A program made the translations under genes and the position numbers. This document shows positions 15,113 to 24,112 of a stretch of 64,000 bases of DNA, one piece after another. Below the pieces are notes generated by a model, which saw only the letters and a list, made by a program, of their open reading frames with translations, had not been told where the DNA came from and did not search any database. The stretch comes from Microbacterium lacticum (GTDB lineage Bacteria > Actinomycetota > Actinomycetes > Actinomycetales > Microbacteriaceae): the NCBI RefSeq assembly GCF_006716815.1, contig NZ_VFPS01000006.1:95757-159756 (forward strand), written 5' to 3'. The first letter of the stretch is position 1. Each line of letters begins with the position of its first letter.

Positions 15113-15667
15113 ATGACTCACGAAGACTTCGCCGACCTCCCCACCGGCGTACGGTACGAGCAGGTGAAGATGCTGGTGCTCGCCACCGAGCGTGGCGACA
15201 GCACGTTAACGACCTCCTGGATTGCCGACCGGCTCGCTGAGATCCCTGCCTCGTACGACGAGTACCTAGCGGTCCGAGAGCGTGAGGCAACACGCGTAAG
15301 CATTCCTGAGGCGGACACAGAGCGCATGGTCGTGCAGGCTCTGCGTAGCGAGCGTCGAGCGGCGGCTGCCGCCGATGGTTGGCTCGAACGGGCTCGGGAG
15401 GACGCGGACTTCGATTGGGCAGGTGTTGCCCGCCTTGTGGATGCTGATGAGGATGTTTTGCGCCGTCGAGCAGGCGCGCCGATCAACGGAAAGCTGCCGC
15501 GGGTTAACGTGCGGGGAGGGCTCCCGATGTCGGCTGCGGCAGCCGCGCTTGGTATCTCCCGCGCCACGCTCTACCAGTGGATCGAGAAGGGCAAGGTCGA
15601 TCAGGTTGTGCTCGACGGACGGAAGGTCATCGCCACTGACGCGAACGGTAAGCCGATAGTCCGGTGA
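15113..15667 (+). CDS. HTH protein upstream of the iteron region
   Basis: 184 residues. The N-terminal 100 residues are helical and charged. The C-terminus LPMSAAAAALGISRATLYQW, then IEKGKVDQVVLDGRKVI is a MerR/excisionase-like winged helix. The likely promoter carries the CGACCATGATGGTC motif (a 13-bp palindrome here) just before ATG 15113. As the gene next to the iterons it may control replication or act as an excisionase; neither is shown. Confidence 0.75.
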   Translation: MTHEDFADLPTGVRYEQVKMLVLATERGDSTLTTSWIADRLAEIPASYDEYLAVREREATRVSIPEADTERMVVQALRSERRAAAAADGWLERAREDADFDWAGVARLVDADEDVLRRRAGAPINGKLPRVNVRGGLPMSAAAAALGISRATLYQWIEKGKVDQVVLDGRKVIATDANGKPIVR

Positions 15668-15675
15668 GCCACCGG

Positions 15676-16042
15676 TGATGCAGGTAGTACGTGCGGGTAG
15701 TGCAGGCGATGACTGCCTGCACGCGGGTGATGCAGGTGATGCCTGTGTCGACTTCTGTACAGATGCCCGCTGGAGCGGACACGCTTGTGCAGGTGGCTAC
15801 TACCTGCACTACCCGCACTACTACCCGCACATCACCTGCACGAGATCCGCGTAATTCCGCGGGAAAATGACCTGGTGCAGGTAATGCAGGCGATGCAGGT
15901 AATAGATCTCAGCAAAATCCGCCGGAACGAAATCGCTCAGAAACTAGTGTTTTGAGCGCCCAAATCGCCGCTTCGCACAGAGATTCGCGTGAGCCGCCCG
16001 GCGGGCAAAATCATCGCCTGCACTACCTGCATTACCTGCACC
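15676..16042. repeat. iteron-like cluster, candidate replication origin
   Basis: About 18 copies of a 9-10 base word, consensus RTGCRGGTRRTG, occur in both orientations: direct groups at 15676-15745 and 15880-15905, a divergent group at 15793-15842, and inverted copies at 16016-16042. AT-richer patches lie between and after (15851-15960, including GAAACTAGTGTTTTGAG). A likely -10 (TATACT, 16158) stands before the replication operon. Dense short iterons directly upstream of replication genes are a standard origin layout. Origin function is inference. Confidence 0.7.
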
Positions 16043-16215
16043 GCGCAGCAGCAGTGTTGACGGACGAGGTGCTCGGTCCCCTCGGATGAGTCCGCCGCGG
16101 AGGAGATCGAGCGCGCAGCGTCGTTGCAGCATGCAGGCATCCGCAACTCTTCTGGTGTATACTATTGTCAAGTAACAAGACGTAGCGGACACTACGGACG
16201 AACGGACACGGCGAC

Positions 16216-16665
16216 ATGACGACGGACAAGCAAGATGACCTTTACGACTTCGCGAGGCTCCTCGTTGACGAGGGCTTCGGCATCTGGGCGGTCGGCGCGA
16301 ACAAGACCGCAATGCGCTCGGAGGGCGATCACCTCAACCTCACGCGCGACGAGGTCAACGACGCCGCCCTCGATCTGATCGACCGCGGAGAGGCGACCGG
16401 GGTCGCGCTCCGACTCGGATGGGACGGGCGCATCGAGTCCGCTGACGGAACGTTCCTCGTACCGTTCATGCTCGAACGCGAGGCGCCTTCGAAGGCGAAC
16501 GCCGAGTTTCGACAGCGGATGAAGGACGCGCTCTTTCAAGCCCAGGCGTCCGCGACTTTCGGGAAGCTCCCTCTTCGCCAAGCTGGTCGTGAGTCATTCA
16601 TGATCAGTGAGGGAGTTGGCGGGTATGTCGATCAGTCCGGGGTTCTCGACGGAGCAGATCCGTGA
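16216..16665 (+). pseudogene. N-terminal part of the IS-interrupted replication ATPase
   Basis: The frame opens at ATG 16216 (MTTDKQDDLYDFARLLVDEG) and is well formed to about residue 120 (SATFGKLPL). From about 16576 onward the codons belong to the left end of the IS3-type element, which also supplies the stop. The large ORF beyond the IS has no start of its own, so both pieces probably formed one gene of about 970 codons. If not, this is a separate small gene cut at its 3' end. Confidence 0.62.
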
Positions 16666-17056
16666 GTTCGTGCATCGGTACGAGATCCAGCCGTATGGAC
16701 AAAAGGCGTTCTGGCTTGAGGAGCAGGGAGTCTCGTATGACCGGCTCCGGCGGTGGCGGTCGGCGGTGTTCGACGGTGATCTCGACCGTGGACTGATCCC
16801 GCGAGAAGGTGGAGTGGTGACCCCACCAGAGAAGCGCACCGGCATCGAGCGGCAACGCGCCCGTGAACGCGCCGCGCAGGAGGCGGAGGTCGCCCGGCTG
16901 ACAGCCCGCGTGCGTGAACTCGAGCAGACTATCGAGACCCTGGGAAAAGCTATCGGGCTCTTGCATCAGATGAGCGAGCAAGAGCCCGCCGTGAACCAGC
17001 CGACGAACGATCCATCCGATTCCTCGACGCCGAGAACGACCTCGTCGGACAGTTGA
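16625..17056 (+). CDS. IS3-family OrfA (HTH and coiled coil)
   Basis: 143 residues from ATG 16625 (MSISPGFSTEQIREFVHRYE). HTH region about 8-50 (QKAFWLEEQGVSYDRLRRWR). A leucine-zipper-like helix at about 85-120 (ARLTARVRELEQTIETLGKA) is the usual multimerisation element. It ends in a TGA that overlaps the orfB start (TTGA), and orfB lies in the -1 frame, so coupling or frameshifting can join them. Confidence 0.85.
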   Translation: MSISPGFSTEQIREFVHRYEIQPYGQKAFWLEEQGVSYDRLRRWRSAVFDGDLDRGLIPREGGVVTPPEKRTGIERQRARERAAQEAEVARLTARVRELEQTIETLGKAIGLLHQMSEQEPAVNQPTNDPSDSSTPRTTSSDS

Positions 17057-18078
17057 CAGCGGCCGTTGGGTCGCAGCGTCGCGCACTCGAGATCGCCGGC
17101 GTCGCGAGGTCGACATGGCACTACCGGACGCGTCCTCGGGAGCGCGTCGCGGATCCCGTCCCGCAGAAGGAGCGGGCATACCCGTCACGCATCAGCGAGA
17201 CCGACCGCGCCGTCATCGCCGGCAGGATCACGGCGGGCTGGGCCGAAGGGCACGCGGTCGATCACTCGTTCGCGTCCGCGTGGGATGACGGGGTGATGCT
17301 CGCCTCACGCCGCTCGTGGTGGCGCATCGCGGCCGAGATCGAGGATCAGTCCGCCCGCCCCGTCGCCCCAACCCGGCGCAGCAACAGCGACCGGCCACCA
17401 CGAGAAGCGCCTGTGCTGGAAGCGACCGGTCCGGGACAGGTCTGGAGCTGGGACATCACCGACCTGCGCACCCCGTGGCGCGGCGTCGCGTTCAAGGCGT
17501 ACTCGATCATCGATATCTTCTCCCGCAAGCTCGTCGGCTGCCGCGTCGAGGAACGCGAAGTCGACGACCTCGCCGTCGAGATGTTCGAGGACGCGTTCGG
17601 TCGGCATGGGATACCCGACGCCGTCCACGCTGACTCCGGCCCTGCGATGCGCTCCGGAGCGCTCAAGGACTTCCTCAGTGAGCTCGGCGTCACGCAGACA
17701 CACAACCGGCCCCGGGTGAGCAACGACAACCCGTTCTCCGAATCGGAGTTCCGGACAATGAAGTACCGGCCGAACTACCCCGGCACCTTCGCGACCATCG
17801 AACAGGCGCGCGCCTACGTCGAGTGGTACGTCCCCTGGTACAACCAGAACCACAAGCACTCCGGCATCGCCCTGTTCAGCCCGAACGAGGTCCACGACGG
17901 CACCTGGCACCACGCCTGGAACCGACGCGACGCGACCCAGCAGGCGTACTACGACAAGCATCCCGAGCGATTCCGTCGACCGCCCCACACGCCCGCACCC
18001 GCCGACATCGTCGGCATCAACCTCCCCAAGCCGACCGACGATGCCAAAGCCGAGCCCGAGCGACTCCACGCAGCTTGA
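17053..18078 (+). CDS. IS3-family OrfB transposase (rve/DDE)
   Basis: 341 residues from TTG 17053. The integrase core has WSWDITDLRTPWRGVAFKAY (first Asp), VHADSGPAMRSGALKDFLSE (second Asp), and SNDNPFSESEFRTMKYRPNY with the Glu of the DDE triad, then VEWYVPWYNQNHKHSGI. Complete; the element may be active. Its last 38 bases overlap the start of the downstream ATPase ORF in another frame. Confidence 0.92.
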   Translation: MTAAVGSQRRALEIAGVARSTWHYRTRPRERVADPVPQKERAYPSRISETDRAVIAGRITAGWAEGHAVDHSFASAWDDGVMLASRRSWWRIAAEIEDQSARPVAPTRRSNSDRPPREAPVLEATGPGQVWSWDITDLRTPWRGVAFKAYSIIDIFSRKLVGCRVEEREVDDLAVEMFEDAFGRHGIPDAVHADSGPAMRSGALKDFLSELGVTQTHNRPRVSNDNPFSESEFRTMKYRPNYPGTFATIEQARAYVEWYVPWYNQNHKHSGIALFSPNEVHDGTWHHAWNRRDATQQAYYDKHPERFRRPPHTPAPADIVGINLPKPTDDAKAEPERLHAA

Positions 18079-20644
18079 CACAGCCCGGCTGAGCCGGTTC
18101 TGGGTCGAGGACTCGCCGTCTGGAGGTCGCCACTGGTACGGGCTGGTCGAGGTCAGTGACGAGAGAGCGTGGGACGACCTCAAGCGGAAGCTCCCCACGG
18201 TGCAGTCATTCGCGCAGACCCCCGAAGGCGTGCTCCTCGCTGCGGAGCTACTGGTTGTCGGGTATTCGATCACGGCGCCTTCCTACGGGAGGACACACCC
18301 CACTCGCGCGGCGTGGACGTTCGTGGAGGACGGCGGCACCCTTCGCAACGACGTGCGGAACGTGCCCATCCTCAAGCCCGGGTCCCTGCGCTCTCTGAGC
18401 CGAGCGCTCGCGGACGCAAGCGCATCCGATGCCTCGCTCGGCGAGGCGCTACTCCCCGTCCCCGCGATTGGTCGACCGGTGATGCGCGCGTACAACGCGC
18501 AGGCATCTGACCGCGCGACCCTCGACCTCCTCCTGGAGGCAGGGTGGACGATCCACGCGGGTGACCTCGACACGACGGGGTTCGTCGAACTGACGCGCCC
18601 CGACCCGGACGGCACCGCAACCCCGCGCTCAGCGACAATCGGTCGAGAGCACCGTCGGTACGGGGACGAGGATCTCCTCCCCGGAGGCGTCATGGTCTGG
18701 ACCTCGGGCGACCCCCTGCTCCCGAAGGGGTACCACACTCCGTTCGACGTGTACGCACGGCTCCTGCACAAGGGAAAGGTCTCCCGCGCGGTCAATACGC
18801 TCTACCGGGATGAACTCATCGACACCGCCGCGATCACCGAGAAGCAGCGCACTGCACTCGATGAAGGAGATCGGGTCTTCTTCGACCCGGAGCACATCGA
18901 CATGGCGTCACCGGAACACGGATCGACGAGCGCTCTCTCTGCCTATATCGCCGCACGCCTGCGGGAGATCGAGAGCCCGCGCGGCGACGTGCCGTATCTG
19001 CTCCGACTCGCACCCGGGATCGGGATGCGTCCGCGCGCGCTGCTGGAAGTGCACTCCACCGGACGAGGAACACAGCGGTGGGATCAGGACGACACGCCGC
19101 GGTTCGCCAGCGTGATCCTGAACGCGGTGCAGCCGTGCGAGTTCAAGGAGAGCAGCGACGGCGTCCGGTTCCCGTCGCGCCTCTTCCACGAGGTCTCGCC
19201 GTCGATCCGTGACGCCGTCTATCGCGACCTCGTGGCGGACCCGCACATTCCGACCGTCGCGCTGCAGCTCCACGAACCGACCTTCCTCCGCGTCGGCGAC
19301 GCCGACGAGTTCCGCGTCGCGCAGACGCCCGGGCTCGACCTCGAAACGCAGAGCCACCTCGAACTCGACCCGGAGGAATGGACGGATTACCGCGTCGAGG
19401 AAACGCCGACACGGGAGGACGCGCAAAACGCCTACCGCTACCTGACCTCAGAGACCCTCGGCGACTTCTATTTCGAGTCGCCCGGCGACTACGCCCGTGC
19501 CGTCGTCTACCTCCTGACGACCGTCGCGCGACCCGCAACACGGATCGCGCCGAGCTTCGGCTTCGATGCCCCGGGTAAGGGTGCAGGCAAGTCGCTCCTC
19601 GCGCGCGTCGGGCGCACACTCGCGGTCGGCAAGAACGGTGGGGTCACGAACATTACCGACCCGTCTACGAAGGCGAACGACGAGATCGACAAGCGCATCG
19701 GCGCCGCGATGCTCGCGGGGCACCGCTTCCTCCACGTCGATGAGCTCGGGCGCGCGAAGGTTGACGCCCCCGTCCTCATGACGTTGACCGCGACCGCGGA
19801 CGGAGGTAACTCCTCGCGAGAACTGGGCAAGTCGTCGAGCATCGACGTATCGGGGCTCCTCCTGACTGTATGCGGCAACAACATCCGCGTCGGCGGGGAC
19901 ATCAACCGCCGGTTCCTGAACATCCGGCTCGATCAGACCGAGCGCATCCGGGCGATGCACGCCGCGCGTCCCCCGCGCTACCGCGACATCGTCGGGCAGA
20001 CGCACGCAAACCGTCCGCGGCTGCTCGCGGCCGCGCACACGCTCCTCCTCTACGGGACGCAGAACGCCCCGGCAACCGCCTACGAGAGCCTCGCCTCCTT
20101 CGAGACTTGGGCGGATGTCGTGCTCTCTGCGCTTACCCACGTCCGCATCGGCGACGACGAACTCTCCCTCGCCGAGCGCGCCTTCGAGGGACGCGGCGAC
20201 TGGATGGACGAGCAAGAGGACACGAGCCGCACGGTCTGGGAGCCGGTGCTCGCGCTCCTCCACCGCAGGTTCGGCGACGAGCCGTTCGACGCCCGTGCCG
20301 CGCAGGAAACGATCAAGGCGGCGCGGATCACTGCCTCGCTCCCCCACACTCTCGGCGACATCGTCCACTCCGACGAAAAGCAGTTCGCCCGTGCGTTCCC
20401 CGGCGCTCTCCAACCGATCCTCCAAACCCAAATCCCCTCGGAGGACGGCAAGGATCTCCTCGCAATCGAAAAGCGCAAGGACCGCACGTCGCGCAACATC
20501 TACCGCGTGACCGCGACTCCCCGCGGCGAGGTCACGGCGAACGCCGCGGTCTTCGTCGAAGCGCCGGAGGCGGATTTCGCGAACCCGGCTTCGGTCACCC
20601 CACGCTCGGCGCAGCACGACGATGCTGCGGAGGTGACGTTGTGA
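18041..20644 (+). CDS. replicative AAA+ ATPase/helicase, start supplied by IS
   Basis: 867 residues as open frame; the first 14 codons are IS sequence and no plausible native start follows for about 280 codons. Residues 15-480 are a large alpha/beta region with no motif I can name. APGKGAGKSLLARVGRTLAV at about 510-529 is the P-loop, GHRFLHVDELGRAKVD the Walker B, and TVCGNNIRVGGDINRRFLNI the sensor/Arg-finger segment typical of plasmid and phage primase-helicase ATPases (GNN...GD..RR). The stop overlaps the polymerase start (GTGA). It probably loads or drives replication from the adjacent iterons. The IS insertion may have reduced or abolished its function. Confidence 0.82.
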   Translation: MPKPSPSDSTQLDTARLSRFWVEDSPSGGRHWYGLVEVSDERAWDDLKRKLPTVQSFAQTPEGVLLAAELLVVGYSITAPSYGRTHPTRAAWTFVEDGGTLRNDVRNVPILKPGSLRSLSRALADASASDASLGEALLPVPAIGRPVMRAYNAQASDRATLDLLLEAGWTIHAGDLDTTGFVELTRPDPDGTATPRSATIGREHRRYGDEDLLPGGVMVWTSGDPLLPKGYHTPFDVYARLLHKGKVSRAVNTLYRDELIDTAAITEKQRTALDEGDRVFFDPEHIDMASPEHGSTSALSAYIAARLREIESPRGDVPYLLRLAPGIGMRPRALLEVHSTGRGTQRWDQDDTPRFASVILNAVQPCEFKESSDGVRFPSRLFHEVSPSIRDAVYRDLVADPHIPTVALQLHEPTFLRVGDADEFRVAQTPGLDLETQSHLELDPEEWTDYRVEETPTREDAQNAYRYLTSETLGDFYFESPGDYARAVVYLLTTVARPATRIAPSFGFDAPGKGAGKSLLARVGRTLAVGKNGGVTNITDPSTKANDEIDKRIGAAMLAGHRFLHVDELGRAKVDAPVLMTLTATADGGNSSRELGKSSSIDVSGLLLTVCGNNIRVGGDINRRFLNIRLDQTERIRAMHAARPPRYRDIVGQTHANRPRLLAAAHTLLLYGTQNAPATAYESLASFETWADVVLSALTHVRIGDDELSLAERAFEGRGDWMDEQEDTSRTVWEPVLALLHRRFGDEPFDARAAQETIKAARITASLPHTLGDIVHSDEKQFARAFPGALQPILQTQIPSEDGKDLLAIEKRKDRTSRNIYRVTATPRGEVTANAAVFVEAPEADFANPASVTPRSAQHDDAAEVTL

Positions 20645-22263
20645 GGATCATCACCGACGCGACCTTCCCCGCGTTTGAGGCGTGGGTCAGCGAGCACACC
20701 TTCGTGGGGCTCCACGGCGAGGTCGCGGACGGAGCCCTCGTGCTCCTCGCGGTTGCCGACGAGGAAGGGGACGCGTGGCTGCTCGACGCCACCGACCGCG
20801 ACCTCCTGATCCGCGCGCTGACCGTGCTCCGCGCGGGCGACCGAGAACTGTGGGCATCCGACGCGCTCGTGCTCGCCCGCGCGATCTGGGAGAGCCGTCG
20901 AATCCGCATCGGCGGGCTCACCGACGCGGGCACCGTCTGGCGCGCTACCCAGCCCGGTGCCGACTACGTCCCGGATCGCGACGCGCAGCACGCGTGGGGC
21001 GCCCTCCGCACGCAGTTCGGCGGGCGGGATTGGCGCACGCGTGCGCTGCTGGAGTCGAGCCTGCGCGACAGCCGGTTGCACCGCGCCGTCACCCCGCGCG
21101 CGGTCGAAGCAGCGACCATCGCTGCCGAATGCGACCCCGACGAGGACTGGGTGCGCTGGGAGCTTCGCACCGAGGCAACTTGGCGCGAGACCGCGCTCCG
21201 GGGACTCCGCATCGACGTTGATCTCCTAGAGCGCACCCTGCGCGACGCCGAGCAGATCGGGCGCACGAGCCGCCGCGAGTTCGGAGTTGACCTCTCCCGG
21301 GACTCCGACGCGACGCGAAGGTGGCTTGATGAGCGGAGCATCACCATCCGCACATCGGAGGGGCGAGACACGCTCTCGCACCACGCCTTCGACGACGCAG
21401 ATGTGCCCGAGGACGCCCGTGAGGATTTCGACGAGTTCGTCCGTATTCGCGCGTTGACCCGCGATGCCGGGAAGCTCCGCGAGATCCGAGACGCTCTCCG
21501 GGGCGACCGGGTCTACCCGCAGATCGACACGGTCGGAACGGTCACGGGGCGTTTCGCAATCCGCCGTCCGGCGCTTCAGAACCTCTCCCCCGGGATGCGC
21601 GGGCTCCTTCTCCCCGACGAGGGCATGGTGCTCGTCGGGGCTGACCTCAGCCATGTCGAGCCGAGCATCGCCGCCGCTCTCTCTGGGGACGCCGCGATGC
21701 TCGAAGCCGTCGCACCCGGCAGCGACCCGTACCTATGGCTCGCCGCTACGATCTGGGGCGAGACCGTCCTCGCCGACGACCCTCGCCGCAAGATCGCGAA
21801 GACCGCGCTCCTCGCGTCGCTCTACGGACAGGGGGTCGAATCCCTGGCGCAGCGCCTGGCGATCTCCGAGGATCGAGCGCGGGAGGTGCGCGCGGGCATC
21901 GACCGCGCCTTCCCGACCTTCGCGAAGTGGCGCAAGCGCGTGATGGTCGGCGACGACCTCGCGACCTTCTATGGTCGACCGCTCCCCACCCCACGCGCGG
22001 GTGAGGAGTACAAGGCGGTCAACCACGCGGTGCAGGGGTCAGCGGCGGACTTCTTTAAGCGCCGGACCCTCGCGGTCGCCGAGCGGCTCTGCGACACCGA
22101 CCGGCTCTACCTCCCAATCCACGACGAACTGATCGTGCAGACGACACCCGACCGCGCTGCCGAGGTCGCCACGATCCTCACCGAGACCTTCGGTGGCGAA
22201 ATCGGAGGGGTGACCGTAGAAGCCGAGGGCGTCATCCTCGGAGGAAGGCTCGCGCACGCATGA
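20641..22263 (+). CDS. family A DNA polymerase
   Basis: 540 residues from GTG 20641. Polymerase motif A is GADLSHVEPSIAAALSGD (Asp 335 as metal ligand; the usual Tyr-Ser-Gln-Ile-Glu varies to Leu-Ser-His-Val-Glu). Motif B is KIAKTALLASLYGQGV (Lys about 387, Tyr-Gly). Motif C is YLPIHDELIVQ (H494-D495-E496). The region before about 170 is too short for a 5' nuclease and shows no clear exonuclease triad, although a degenerate 3'-5' domain is possible. It resembles phage polymerases more than chromosomal PolA (about 880 residues). Translationally coupled to the ATPase; together they form an element-encoded replisome core. Confidence 0.92.
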   Translation: MRIITDATFPAFEAWVSEHTFVGLHGEVADGALVLLAVADEEGDAWLLDATDRDLLIRALTVLRAGDRELWASDALVLARAIWESRRIRIGGLTDAGTVWRATQPGADYVPDRDAQHAWGALRTQFGGRDWRTRALLESSLRDSRLHRAVTPRAVEAATIAAECDPDEDWVRWELRTEATWRETALRGLRIDVDLLERTLRDAEQIGRTSRREFGVDLSRDSDATRRWLDERSITIRTSEGRDTLSHHAFDDADVPEDAREDFDEFVRIRALTRDAGKLREIRDALRGDRVYPQIDTVGTVTGRFAIRRPALQNLSPGMRGLLLPDEGMVLVGADLSHVEPSIAAALSGDAAMLEAVAPGSDPYLWLAATIWGETVLADDPRRKIAKTALLASLYGQGVESLAQRLAISEDRAREVRAGIDRAFPTFAKWRKRVMVGDDLATFYGRPLPTPRAGEEYKAVNHAVQGSAADFFKRRTLAVAERLCDTDRLYLPIHDELIVQTTPDRAAEVATILTETFGGEIGGVTVEAEGVILGGRLAHA

Positions 22264-22454
22264 GCGACATCGAAACGGACCCCCTGATCCCGCTCTCCGA
22301 GGCGGCACGGAGACTCGGGCTCACCCCAAGCGCGGCGCACAAGCGCGTTCTACGGACGGGGGAGCTTCACCCACGGGTCACCCGAGTTCACCGGATCGGC
22401 ACCCGGCTCTACGTCTCCGAGTTCGAGATCCAGGACATCGAAGACCGCCCTTAG
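22260..22454 (+). CDS. small HTH protein (excisionase/MerR-like)
   Basis: 64 residues, ATGA overlap with the polymerase. PLSEAARRLGLTPSAAHKRV, then LRTGELHPRVTRVHRIGTRL is a winged HTH of the excisionase class. Paralogue of the 22964-23176 protein (same PL.EAA..LG.....A..R pattern). Candidate Xis or copy-number regulator. Confidence 0.72.
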   Translation: MSDIETDPLIPLSEAARRLGLTPSAAHKRVLRTGELHPRVTRVHRIGTRLYVSEFEIQDIEDRP

Positions 22455-22464
22455 TGTCCATATT

Positions 22465-22493
22465 TGTCAGGTTTCTCTCAGTTTTGTACTGTA
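22465..22493 (+). promoter_or_regulatory. sigma-70-type promoter for the 22539 operon
   Basis: TTGTCA at 22465-22470 and TACTGT at 22488-22493 are separated by 17 bp, in the AT-richest stretch of this arm (22456-22505). A TATAGT at 22493 is an alternative -10. It heads the transfer operon. Confidence 0.55.
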
Positions 22494-22538
22494 TAGTTTT
22501 GTCTAGCAAGGAAGACAAGCAGACAGTAGGAGAGCATC

Positions 22539-22967
22539 GTGGACGTCAATGCAATCGCACAGGGACTCAAGATCGACGACGACTCGTTCGAGGACAAGTT
22601 CGAGTTCGGGGTCACCTACCCCTCGACGACGATCTCCGCGACGAGCGCGTTCGTAAAGGTTCGCGGCGGAGGCTCCGGTAGCCGCTCGTGGATCGCCCGC
22701 ATCACCGGCACGCACCCGACGTACGGTCTCTGCCGCGAGTTCGTGGAGATGGAGCGTTCGCTCTCCCGCTCGGGCGCATCGGGTTCGACCACGTTCACGT
22801 ATGAGCGGGACGGGCTCTATGAGTTCGCCGACGCGACCGTGGGCAGCAACGGGTACACGAAACGAGGGTTCTTCCTCGTTCGTGACGGCAAGGTCGCCCA
22901 CCTCGGGAACCCGCGAAAGACCATCGAGAAGCTGCTCGCCGCCCAAGAAACGGCGGCGGCGGCATGA
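22539..22967 (+). CDS. hypothetical protein
   Basis: 142 residues from GTG 22539, preceded by GGAGAG. Soluble, beta-rich centre (GFFLVRDGKVAHLGNPRKTI near the C-terminus). No family recognised. First gene of a run with overlapping stops and starts down to 23565. Confidence 0.7.
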   Translation: MDVNAIAQGLKIDDDSFEDKFEFGVTYPSTTISATSAFVKVRGGGSGSRSWIARITGTHPTYGLCREFVEMERSLSRSGASGSTTFTYERDGLYEFADATVGSNGYTKRGFFLVRDGKVAHLGNPRKTIEKLLAAQETAAAA

Positions 22968-23176
22968 GCGCCTCGTTCTCCGACCCGCTCGTGCCGCTCC
23001 CCGAGGCAGCCGCCGCGCTCGGCATCTCGGCACCGAACGCGTATCAGCGCATTCGGCGACATGGAAAGCTCCATCCCTTCCTCCCCTCGCTCGTCCGTAG
23101 CCATGAGGGCACGCACGCACGCATCTTCGTCCGTCGTGTCGAGTTGGAAAACCTTCTCCGAGAAGGAGGGGACTGA
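22964..23176 (+). CDS. small HTH protein, paralogue of 22260-22454
   Basis: 70 residues, ATGA overlap. PLPEAAAALGISAPNAYQRI, then RRHGKLHPFLPSLVRSHEGT, then RIFVRRVELENLL. Two such proteins in one operon set suggest separate operators for excision and transfer or copy control. Confidence 0.72.
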   Translation: MSASFSDPLVPLPEAAAALGISAPNAYQRIRRHGKLHPFLPSLVRSHEGTHARIFVRRVELENLLREGGD

Positions 23177-23565
23177 TGGCTTCGCTCCTGAGCACCCGCG
23201 TCGCACTGAGGGTCGAGGAGGCGCTCGTCCGCGTGCGTGACGCCGGTCGTGCGGTAGAGATCGCGCAGGAGGAGGTGACGCTGCGGAAGCGTCACCTCCA
23301 CTTCAGCTACCCCACCGACGACCAGTCCTCGCCGTGGGTCGAGGTCTCCGTTGACGGCGTCACGGCAGCAAACCTCCTCGACACGCTCGACTACCCGTTC
23401 GACGCATTCGATCTCTCGGTCGAGGCTGACCGTCTCCGCATCGCGTGGGGCAATCGCACCCCGACCTTCCGCCTCGTCACCCTCCTCCCCGACCTCATCT
23501 CGACGCTGACCGCAGCGAACCTCCTCTCCGACCGCGAGGGCGCCCGCGTCCTCCGTCTGCGCTGA
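23176..23565 (+). CDS. hypothetical protein
   Basis: 129 residues with a long N-terminal helix (VEEALVRVRDAGRAVEIAQE) and a beta-rich rest (SSPWVEVSVDGVTAANLLDT). Start overlaps the previous TGA (TGATG). No family recognised. Confidence 0.7.
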   Translation: MASLLSTRVALRVEEALVRVRDAGRAVEIAQEEVTLRKRHLHFSYPTDDQSSPWVEVSVDGVTAANLLDTLDYPFDAFDLSVEADRLRIAWGNRTPTFRLVTLLPDLISTLTAANLLSDREGARVLRLR

Positions 23566-23576
23566 AAGAAGAGACC

Positions 23577-24068
23577 ATGAAGCTCGCAAGCCCCATCCCG
23601 TTCCTCCGCCACCACGCGCTCAAGCTCGGCGCAGGTGCACTCCTCATCGCCACCCTCGGCGTCGGGATCGCGTCGCTCACCGTCGCGAACGCCGCCGCGA
23701 GCGACGCAGATGCCGCCACCCGCTCCCTCTCCGCGCAGGTCTCGCACGAGAGCGACACCTTCGGCAACGAGGTCGTGCAGAGCCGCGCTCGAACGATCAT
23801 CGAGAGCGACGGCAGCGGCTCCGCGCTCCTCATCGAGCCGCGGTACGCCTTCGCTCCGCTTCACTACGACACGACAAGCATCACGTTCGAGCGCGCGGAC
23901 GGCGATCCGGTCGTGGGCAAGTTCGAGACGCGGCAGACCGATGCTGGGCTCGAACTCGTCGCTACAGGAGTCCCGTCCGGCGACTACCGCGTCGTTGTCG
24001 AGCAGCTGCGACCGTCCGAGATCCCGACCCCCCTCGTCTTCTTCGTCGAGATCCACCGAGTGTCGTAG
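23577..24068 (+). CDS. exported or membrane-anchored protein
   Basis: 163 residues from ATG 23577 after AAAGAAGAG. Signal peptide or anchor at about 15-42 (LGAGALLIATLGVGIASLTV), then an external beta-rich domain ending PTPLVFFVEIHRVS. Between conserved transfer genes, so possibly part of the mating channel or surface. No family recognised. Confidence 0.7.
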   Translation: MKLASPIPFLRHHALKLGAGALLIATLGVGIASLTVANAAASDADAATRSLSAQVSHESDTFGNEVVQSRARTIIESDGSGSALLIEPRYAFAPLHYDTTSITFERADGDPVVGKFETRQTDAGLELVATGVPSGDYRVVVEQLRPSEIPTPLVFFVEIHRVS

Positions 24069-24112
24069 TCCGACCCGCGCAACCACAGATCACCAAGGAA
24101 GAGGGAAACGAC

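Larger units (their letters stand above)
16576..18080 (+). mobile_element. IS3-family insertion sequence, about 1.5 kb
   Basis: It holds orfA (16625-17056) and orfB (17053-18078). Imperfect terminal inverted repeats: CGCCAAGCTGGTCGTGAGTC at 16576 matches the complement of the right end, TGTCAAGCTGCGTGGAGTCG (18080 inward). The exact ends and a target duplication could not be fixed by eye. It sits between the two halves of the replication ATPase gene. Confidence 0.85.

Noticed and set aside
15676..16042. CRISPR array
   Set aside because: The repeats are only 9-10 bp, occur in both orientations and have no uniform spacers; no cas genes are near. Iterons fit better.
19870..20640. N-terminal extension of the polymerase frame into the ATPase gene
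   Set aside because: The extra 257 codons are Arg/Pro-rich shadow of the ATPase; the GTGA overlap at 20641 gives the natural start.
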